Shown here piece by piece: positions 6,715 to 10,982 of a DNA stretch of 10,982 nucleotides. Below the pieces are notes generated by a model. The model saw nothing but the letters and a program-made list of their open reading frames with translations. It had not been told where the DNA came from and did not search any database. Location: positions 1 through 10,982 of the forward strand of contig JAUVXR010000049.1 in the NCBI GenBank assembly GCA_030603495.1, read 5' to 3'. Position 1 is the first letter of the stretch; each line of letters starts with the position of its first letter. The DNA comes from a bacterium. GTDB lineage: Bacteria > Armatimonadota > Zipacnadia > Zipacnadales > Zipacnadaceae. The translations under genes and the position numbers were made by a program.

Positions 6715-6885
6715 CTAATGGGGCCGCGGCTGGCGCTTGACTAGCTGACGGGGGGCGCACTTGTACGGGTGTTGCGGCAACGTAGAGGTGTGGCTGTTGC
6801 TGCGAGATCGTGGCGGCATCCCGTCATCAGCCTGCAAGGCAACCCAGTAGCGGCGAATCTCCTTCATCCACCGGGGGGTGGACAT
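6715..6885 (-). CDS. Small ORF of unknown function with strong promoter
   Basis: This 56-residue frame begins MSTPRWMKEIRRYWVALQ and ends LVKRQPRPH. It is strongly basic (many Arg and Lys), with an amphipathic-looking Trp/Arg-rich start and a Ser/Pro/His-rich middle. I recognise no family. The reason to consider it is a near-consensus promoter 45-73 nt upstream (TTGACC, 17 bp, TATAAT), whose transcript would start near 6923, about 38 nt before the ATG. The RBS is weak: GGGGG lies about 9 nt before the ATG. The promoter might instead drive a small RNA, or the frame might be the remnant of a longer gene. It is the only non-repeat part of the intergenic region 6304-7569. Confidence 0.35.
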   Translation of the reverse strand: MSTPRWMKEIRRYWVALQADDGMPPRSRSNSHTSTLPQHPYKCAPRQLVKRQPRPH

Positions 6886-6929
6886 AGCTCTTAGCCCCCA
6901 ACACCACTTCTGGCAGACCAGTAACGACT

Positions 6930-6958
6930 ATTATACTGATAAAGCCTTTGTTGGTCAA
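6930..6958 (-). promoter_or_regulatory. Near-consensus sigma-70 promoter reading leftward
   Basis: On the minus strand, TTGACC (6958-6953), a 17-bp spacer and a perfect TATAAT (6935-6930). It points into the 56-codon frame at 6715-6885 and away from the repeat cluster at 6971-7440. Together with the parA promoter it is one of the two best promoter matches in the window. Confidence 0.65.
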
Positions 6959-6970
6959 GCCCAGGAGTAG

Positions 6971-7180
6971 AAAGTAGCGCGCCTGCAATTATAGGGGGAT
7001 TTAGTGGCAACCACGGAGATAATGGGGGAGAGGCTAACACCTTCTGCGGGGGAACCCCTTTCTGGAGAAAGTGGCTTCCCCCGTTCGACCAGGCTCACGA
7101 CAGGCCACACCCCCTCCCCAAAGACTCTTATTAGCGCGCAGACTGGTGCGGTCATAGGGACGACCGCACCAGTCTGCGCT
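6971..7180. repeat. Hairpin-repeat copy plus composite A-B element, copy 2
   Basis: Positions 6971-7018 are the inverted third copy of the GTGGTTGCCACTAA repeat seen at 8 and 432. Next comes hairpin A (about 7046-7084), interrupted after CCCCCG by about 24 bp resembling the TTCGA..GGCTCA..ACAGGC element. Hairpin B follows (7136-7179): arms GCGCAGACTGGTGCGGTC and its exact complement around an 8-nt loop. The A-B order is as at 2965-3090. Confidence 0.8.
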
Positions 7181-7569
7181 TGAATGTAGGGGGAGAGGGC
7201 CCTTCGACCATTCGGCCCTATACGGCGGGCTCAGGACCTGCGGCAGGCTTACTTCAACAGCGTCGGGGCAAGGGTGCCCCTCCCACAACTTTGGGCGAAT
7301 CAGATTCTTGTTCCGTAGGGGGGCCTTGGTGAATCAGGCCCCTCCCACAACATTTGGGCGAATCAGATTATTGTTCTGTAGGGGGGCCTTGGTGAGTCAG
7401 GCCATTCCTCCGTGGGAGGGGCACCCTTGCCCCGACCAGCACCCGGCTCAGCAAGTCAATGATAAGGGGGCGGTCGCGGGGTGCGGGGCGATTGACAGCA
7501 AACGACGGACAGGCGCAGACTGGGGGCGAAAAATGTTGGTGAAGTGGCATAGGCAAAGGAGGCAATAAG
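7181..7569. repeat. Repeat cluster with 63-bp tandem duplication
   Basis: A TTCGA...GGCTCAGGAC element lies at about 7199-7252. A GTCGGGGCAAGGGTGCCCC repeat is at 7261-7287, with its inverted copy at 7412-7437. Between them lies a tandem duplication: TTGGGCGAATCAGATT starts at 7291 and again at 7354, each followed by GTAGGGGGGCCTTGGTGA. The two inverted repeats flank the duplication like ends of a small element. No gene is visible before 7570. Confidence 0.75.
7485..7521 (+). promoter_or_regulatory. TTGACA-containing block shared with the ariA upstream region
   Basis: GGGGCGATTGACAGCAA, followed by degenerate decamer-like sequence, is shared with 4064-4100. TTGACA (7492-7497) is a perfect -35, but the matching -10 candidate here (CAGACT, 18-bp spacer) is poor. 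It is a weak promoter candidate for the gene at 7570. Confidence 0.3.
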
Positions 7570-7869
7570 ATGGCAAGACCAGAAGGGACGGTCTCATTTT
7601 GGCTGGGCCGCGATCAGGGTGATTGGTGGACGGACGACAAGGGGTACAACTTTCCCGAGATTCATGCAGAGGGAGTTCATGTCGCTGCAACCAAACATCC
7701 AGACGGGACAATCGAATTAGCATTGGCGCGACCCTCGCATGACGTGCTGGTGTTCCGACATCCCGTTCCAACCTGCGGCCCGCGCGGTCTCATGGTAGCG
7801 ATCACGTGGACGCCGAAGGAGACTATCCTGTATCTGAATGGGCAAGCCATTGAAACTCGCCTAGCCTAG
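7570..7869 (+). CDS. Small LamG/concanavalin-like jelly-roll domain protein
   Basis: The 99 residues show the features of a LamG-type beta sandwich: an opening strand GTVSFWLGRD (6-15), a central DGTIELALA (45-53) and the closing pair GLMVAITWTPKETILYLNG (73-91), where the hallmark is an aromatic-rich vAiTW strand followed by LYLNG. Such domains bind carbohydrate or protein ligands and usually are about 150-200 residues long within secreted multidomain proteins. This one is short and has no signal peptide or partner domain, so it may be a trimmed or stand-alone unit. The start is firm: AAAGGAGG (7555-7562) lies 7 nt before the ATG. Repeats lie on both sides, and the upstream TTGACA block resembles that of ariA. 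The fold call rests on pattern only; the function is unknown. Confidence 0.6.
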   Translation: MARPEGTVSFWLGRDQGDWWTDDKGYNFPEIHAEGVHVAATKHPDGTIELALARPSHDVLVFRHPVPTCGPRGLMVAITWTPKETILYLNGQAIETRLA

Positions 7870-8131
7870 GGCTAATCTTCGTGACAGGCGAGACGCCTGT
7901 CGTACCGTACGGTCGGGGCAAGGGTGCCCCTCCCACAGAGGAGGGTAACTAACAGCGACAGACGGGAGCGGGAAGCGGCGGCCGGAGGGTCGGCGTTTTT
8001 TGGTGTCTGCGCGTAAAGCGCCAAAATAGGCGCCAGGCGCGGAGGTCGGGATGTAGGCGAACAATAAGCGCAGCGCAGGTGTCTAAGATGATGAGGCCGC
8101 GTAGCTAACTAAGAAAAGCGAGGTGAGTCAA
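7870..8131. repeat. Intergenic repeats after the LamG-like gene
   Basis: It contains the perfect 8-bp-stem hairpin GACAGGCGAGACGCCTGTC (7883-7901), already seen at 6487, and the GGTCGGGGCAAGGGTGCCCC repeat (7911-7945), identical in its first 34 bp to 6441-6474. The two families occur in opposite order at the two sites. Confidence 0.75.
7981..8001 (+). terminator. Weak intrinsic terminator candidate
   Basis: A short GC stem (GCCG paired with CGGC around GAGGGT) is directly followed by six T residues. It lies about 110 nt after the stop of the LamG-like gene. The stem is only 4 bp, so the call is tentative. Confidence 0.35.
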
Positions 8132-8641
8132 ATGTCAGGTACCGTCGGATTCAGAAGTGTAGGACTTATCATAGCCGTTGCGCTGGCCGGTATGGTCTAT
8201 ACCGCCCGGCCAGCCTACGCCGGAGGGGACCTGGGCAAGGTTCTCGCCGGCGCAGCAGTAGGCTACCTGGTCTACAAAGCCCTGGATCATGACGAGGGCC
8301 CAGGCCACCGGCACCACCAACGGTGCTACAAACCCCCGCCGCCGCGCCATCACCACGGGCGAGTCGGCTACGGATGGGGCCAGTACAGGTGGGATAGGAA
8401 GTGTGACCACCGGGGCTGCGAGCGCGACCGATACCGGGATCGCGACCGGGGCCGGGACCGTGGGCGCGGCTGGGGCAATGGGCACGAGCAGGGCCGGGAC
8501 CGGGACCATAGAGGCGGCTGGGATAGAGGGCACGACCGGGACCAGGACCGGGATCAAAGGGGCGACAGGGATAGAGAGCACGAGCAGAGCGGAGACCGGG
8601 ACCATAGGGGCGGCGGGCGTGGAGGTGGTGGCCGTCACTGA
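8132..8641 (+). CDS. Exported Arg/Asp/His/Gly-rich repeat protein
   Basis: This 169-residue protein starts with a typical signal peptide (hydrophobic about 10-23, likely cut after ARPAYA at residue 30). A short glycine-zipper-like hydrophobic segment follows (GKVLAGAAVGYLVYKA, 35-50). Then comes a His/Pro-rich stretch (HRHHQRC, PPPPRHHH; 58-75) with two further cysteines (91, 96), and a tail made of three 16-residue repeats (117-132, 133-148, 149-164) of the pattern (G/E)H-(E/D)-(Q/R)-(x)n-DRD-(x)n-RG. The tail alternates Arg and Asp almost perfectly. I recognise no family. Similar low-complexity exported proteins are often annotated as hypothetical; metal binding by the histidines and cysteines, or a polyampholyte envelope role, are possibilities. 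The start is ATG 8132, with GAGGTGA (8120-8126) as RBS; an upstream GTG lies inside that RBS. It converges on repA with only 23 bp between. Confidence 0.7.
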   Translation: MSGTVGFRSVGLIIAVALAGMVYTARPAYAGGDLGKVLAGAAVGYLVYKALDHDEGPGHRHHQRCYKPPPPRHHHGRVGYGWGQYRWDRKCDHRGCERDRYRDRDRGRDRGRGWGNGHEQGRDRDHRGGWDRGHDRDQDRDQRGDRDREHEQSGDRDHRGGGRGGGGRH

Positions 8642-8664
8642 GAAGTAGACCGGGCTAGAAGCTG

Positions 8665-10065
8665 TTAGTCGAGAAGAGTAGCAATGTAATCGAGCAGGAC
8701 AACTCCGTAAGCGGCGCTGTCGGGATGAGCAGCCAATGCGGGGTTGTCCTGCTCGAGTTGGCGCCGGGCAGTAGACTCAATCTGCGCGCGCTCGGTAGGG
8801 GAGAGGCGGGCAAGGACTTCCCGAGAGGCCTGGGCCGCCACCTGCCGCTCCTGGGCCTCGCGCTGGCGCTGCTCGTGGCGCTCAAGCTCAGCCTCGGCCT
8901 CGCGCTGAGCCTGGCCCTGCTCGGCCTGAGCCTTCAAATGGCTGGCCGGAGCAGCCCACTGTCCGCGAATAGCCTCGACAAGCATCGCCGGTGGGTCGTT
9001 GGGGCTGCGGTAAGGTAGATAATCAAGCTGGCGGGCAACCTCGTCACCGTAGCGAGTAACAAGCTGGCGGGCTACGGCATTAGTAACACCAATCGCAGCA
9101 AGCCGGTCGAGAAGATCAGTGTGCTGCTGAGTCACCACCGACTGAGGCGGGGCGCTGTCAGTAAACCAGTAGATGACCTGCTCGTCAGCGTTGCGGGCAG
9201 GGCGATGGTACCTGAACCCGCCCAGAAAACCGTTGGCACGAAGCTCGACGTGGGCGCGCTCAAGCTCCTGCTTGATGTGGCTGGGATAATAGTTGCGGCT
9301 CATGCCGAGCTTCTCAAAACCAAGCTTGCGGAGGCCAATGCGAAAAGCAGACTTGCCATCGAGGCGCTTCTTGTCGAGATAGCGGAAAAGCCGGCGCGAT
9401 ACGGCGCTGCGCAAAGCGAAGTAGAAGGCGGTGTCGAGCTGCTTGATGTTGCCAGCCTCGAAAGATTTGAAGATAATCTCGTTCCAGGCGACGTAGCTCA
9501 AAGGCAAAGGACGCTGGGGCCCAGCAGGCTTGCGGCCGCGAGGCTCGCTGTAAAGAGCATAGTCGTCAATGATGTGAAAGCCGACGTCTACGTAGGACTG
9601 CTGAGCCTTGTCCCAGAAGGCGCGCTTGGTGGTGATGGTCACCCCTAAGAGACGATCGAGCGCGCCCTTGAGGCGCTTGTAGCTGCCGCCCTTGTCGGGC
9701 CAGCCAAGGCGTTTTATTAGATCGTAACGGGTTAGATGGACGACGCGGGAGGAGTAGCCCTGTTCGCGGGTCACTTCCATGAGCGCGACGTAGACCTGCT
9801 CGTCACTGGCAACGGGGAGGCCGAACTCCTCACTGGCAGTGACGATCCAGGTGCGCTCGACCTGGCCACCACCCTTGCCGCGGATGACGTCGGAGAACTC
9901 GATGGTATCAAGGCCGGGGAGCTGACGATCAGATAACAAGGCAAACGGGAACTCAGCGAGGTTCATCTCGTCGCCGCCCACACGTGGGGGCTGCAAGATG
10001 ACCTGCTCCGAGATTTGGTCAAGCGAGAGCGACGCGAAGATGTCACTGTCTTCGGGCACAAGCAT
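8665..10065 (-). CDS. repA: Plasmid replication initiator RepA (RPA family)
   Basis: This 466-residue initiator should bind the plasmid origin and start replication. Residues 33-60 (DEMNLAEFPFALLSDRQLPG...) match the opening of the plasmid replication initiator protein A family. Two winged-helix-like segments follow, around 111-143 (LTRYDLIKRLGW...) and 213-281 (AFYFALRSAVSRRLFRYLDKK...). A further motif at about 336-382 (AIGVTNAVARQLVTRYGDEV, then a YLPYRS..NDPPAMLVEAIRG segment) is shared by many plasmid Rep proteins. It ends in a Gln/Glu/Arg-rich coiled coil (388-430) and a short globular tail. Length and order are complete, with no frame break. Start ATG 10065 is the best in-frame choice, although its RBS (GAGGGG, 12 nt upstream) is weak; Met34 is an alternative that would clip the N-terminal arm. 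It lies opposite to the par operon. A palindrome at 10132-10157 may be its operator or part of the origin. Confidence 0.85.
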   Translation of the reverse strand: MLVPEDSDIFASLSLDQISEQVILQPPRVGGDEMNLAEFPFALLSDRQLPGLDTIEFSDVIRGKGGGQVERTWIVTASEEFGLPVASDEQVYVALMEVTREQGYSSRVVHLTRYDLIKRLGWPDKGGSYKRLKGALDRLLGVTITTKRAFWDKAQQSYVDVGFHIIDDYALYSEPRGRKPAGPQRPLPLSYVAWNEIIFKSFEAGNIKQLDTAFYFALRSAVSRRLFRYLDKKRLDGKSAFRIGLRKLGFEKLGMSRNYYPSHIKQELERAHVELRANGFLGGFRYHRPARNADEQVIYWFTDSAPPQSVVTQQHTDLLDRLAAIGVTNAVARQLVTRYGDEVARQLDYLPYRSPNDPPAMLVEAIRGQWAAPASHLKAQAEQGQAQREAEAELERHEQRQREAQERQVAAQASREVLARLSPTERAQIESTARRQLEQDNPALAAHPDSAAYGVVLLDYIATLLD

Positions 10066-10131
10066 AAGGCGGGCCGTCCCCTCGGCGATAACACAGCGGT
10101 TGATAGTTTCGCGGTGGGCCGATGAAATTCC

Positions 10132-10157
10132 TTCCCCGACTGAATATAGTCGAGGAA
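10132..10157. promoter_or_regulatory. 26-bp imperfect palindrome upstream of repA
   Basis: TTCC-C-CGACT-GAATAT-AGTCG-A-GGAA: ten-base arms with a single mismatch, around an AT-rich 6-bp centre. It lies 67 bp upstream of the repA start codon. Palindromes at such positions are often initiator or repressor sites in plasmid replicons; here that role is inferred from position. Confidence 0.5.
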
Positions 10158-10354
10158 ACTAGAAGTGGGGGACCAGATGCTCGTGACCGACTAGCAGCAC
10201 GTCGAGCGGGGCGGACTGCCCCTGCCGATGAGCTCGCGTGTCGGGTGGTAAGGAAAGACAGGCCCAGATGGTGTCCTTCTAGCGGTGACATTCCTTTGCT
10301 GATGATTCGAGACTGCTCGCAGGGGCGGCTTCTCTTGTGTTTTGGCACCATTTC

Positions 10355-10363
10355 TGCTATACT
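10355..10363 (+). promoter_or_regulatory. Extended -10 promoter candidate toward the SLH gene
   Basis: TG-C-TATACT is an extended -10 with five of six consensus bases. No good -35 lies at the right distance (TTGTGT at 10335-10340 is weak). If used, it would give the SLH gene a long leader of about 280 nt. Confidence 0.35.
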
Positions 10364-10650
10364 TTTTGCTGGTCGGTGACGAACAGTGTTCATCTGCTCA
10401 TTCACTGGCTCTCTCAGCACCTAGTCGCACTGCCAGTCAAAACCTGGCCAAGAAGGGAGGGTACCTCGCTTAGCCAGACAGGCAGTTTGGTCAGCGGTTA
10501 GGAAGCCAGACACGCCAAAGTCACACCCGAGCCTCCGAGCCAGGAAACAAAGGACACTGCGCTCACGACTCGGCTTTATGAAGCGATCTGTTTGGGTGAA
10601 GTGAGGCTAATTGGCTTTGCTTCCTGAGAGTTAATGCGAGGATAAATCAA

Positions 10651-10982
10651 ATGACCAAGTATATCGTAGTTCTGTGTCTAGTCGTAGCCCTGGCGGTTCC
10701 GGCTAGCGCACAGATCAACCCCGCGCAGACCGTTCCCTTCGACCACTGGGCCTATGATGCCGTCCAGCAGCTAGTGGACATGGGGATACTCATTGGGTAT
10801 CCCGATGGCACGATCCGCGGCAACCGCGCCATGACTCGCTACGAGTTCGCTATGGCGCTGAGCCGGATGCTGGATGCCATCGAGCAGACGCCGGGCCTGG
10901 CTGGTCCCAAGGGGGCCACGGGAGCTAGGGGCGCTGCAGGCCCCCAGGGAGCCAAGGGCGCTACCGGTGCAGTTGGGCCGGC
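10651..10982 (+). CDS. Exported SLH-domain protein with collagen-like triplets (runs off the window)
   Basis: 110 codons are visible. A signal peptide (1-20, likely cut after VPASA) precedes one SLH domain at about 26-74, with the diagnostic pieces PFDHWAYDAVQQLVDMGIL, GYPDGTIRGN and MTRYEFAMALSRML. SLH domains anchor proteins to cell-wall polymers. From residue 82 the chain becomes Gly-X-Y repeats (GLA GPK GAT GAR GAA GPQ and so on), which continue to the window edge. In diderms, one N-terminal SLH domain after a signal peptide is typical of outer-membrane OmpM-like or porin-like proteins tethered to peptidoglycan. A collagen-like spacer right after it suggests a rigid stalk. The ATG follows a GAGGAT element (10638-10643), 7 nt upstream. 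The C-terminal part, which would show a barrel or other domain, is outside the window. Confidence 0.88.
   Translation, partial: MTKYIVVLCLVVALAVPASAQINPAQTVPFDHWAYDAVQQLVDMGILIGYPDGTIRGNRAMTRYEFAMALSRMLDAIEQTPGLAGPKGATGARGAAGPQGAKGATGAVGP

Larger units (their letters stand above)
10066..10650. other. Gene-free stretch between repA and the SLH gene
   Basis: This is the divergent upstream region of both repA (minus) and the SLH gene (plus). It contains the 26-bp palindrome at 10132-10157, a GGGGC/GCCCC inverted repeat at about 10210-10224 and an extended -10 at 10355-10363. I found no iteron array, tRNA or recognisable riboswitch. None of the repeat families from the left part of the window appears here, which sets it apart from the other intergenic stretches. 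It is a candidate place for the replication origin. Confidence 0.45.

Noticed and set aside
8135-8638. 167-residue minus-strand frame rich in Ala, Pro and Val
   Set aside because: Antisense shadow of the Arg/Asp repeat gene, whose signal peptide and RBS support the plus strand.
9121-9648. 175-residue plus-strand frame inside repA
   Set aside because: Antisense to repA, which has family-wide motifs over the same stretch.
10380-10650. Riboswitch or structured RNA in the SLH gene leader
   Set aside because: No recognisable riboswitch core was found by eye; only weak hairpins are visible.

Overview
The window (about 11 kb, GC-rich) looks like bacterial accessory DNA. It carries plasmid maintenance genes, one candidate anti-phage operon, several single genes, and intergenic stretches built from many families of short palindromic or periodic repeats. 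Two genes point to a diderm (outer-membrane) host: a 3' fragment of lpxB (lipid A biosynthesis) and, at the right edge, an exported S-layer-homology (SLH) protein that runs into collagen-like Gly-X-Y triplets. That combination fits SLH-bearing diderms such as Armatimonadota-type lineages, cyanobacteria or Negativicutes. I lean to an Armatimonadota-like host, but this is inference and not proven by the sequence.

Left part (1-1018): mosaic repeats run directly into an lpxB fragment that has lost roughly its N-terminal two thirds. From 1459 to 2950 there is a compact partition module: GC-rich direct repeats, a near-perfect sigma-70 promoter, a G-tract-rich leader, parA, and a ribbon-helix-helix DNA-binding protein whose RBS lies inside the end of parA. 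From 3372 to 3773 there is a small OsmC-family peroxidase-like gene.

Centre (4071-6303): a promoter followed by two translationally coupled genes, an ABC-type AAA ATPase with complete Walker and signature motifs and a DUF4435/TOPRIM protein. This is the arrangement of the PARIS (AriA/AriB) anti-phage system. Around it (2965-4057 and 6304-7570) the DNA is a patchwork of REP-like hairpins, decamer arrays with a strict 10-bp period, and a 63-bp tandem duplication. A 56-codon ORF with a near-consensus promoter lies on the minus strand at 6715-6958.

Right part: a small LamG-like jelly-roll gene (7570-7869); a secreted Arg/Asp/His/Gly-rich repeat protein (8132-8641); a convergent plasmid replication initiator of the RepA/RPA type (8665-10065, minus) with a 26-bp palindrome upstream; a 585-bp gene-free stretch; and the start of the SLH/collagen-like gene (10651 to the edge).

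Together parA, the RHH gene and repA form a maintenance backbone split by about 5.7 kb of cargo. The window is therefore either a plasmid or chromid, or a chromosomally integrated one, with a PARIS-like operon as cargo.
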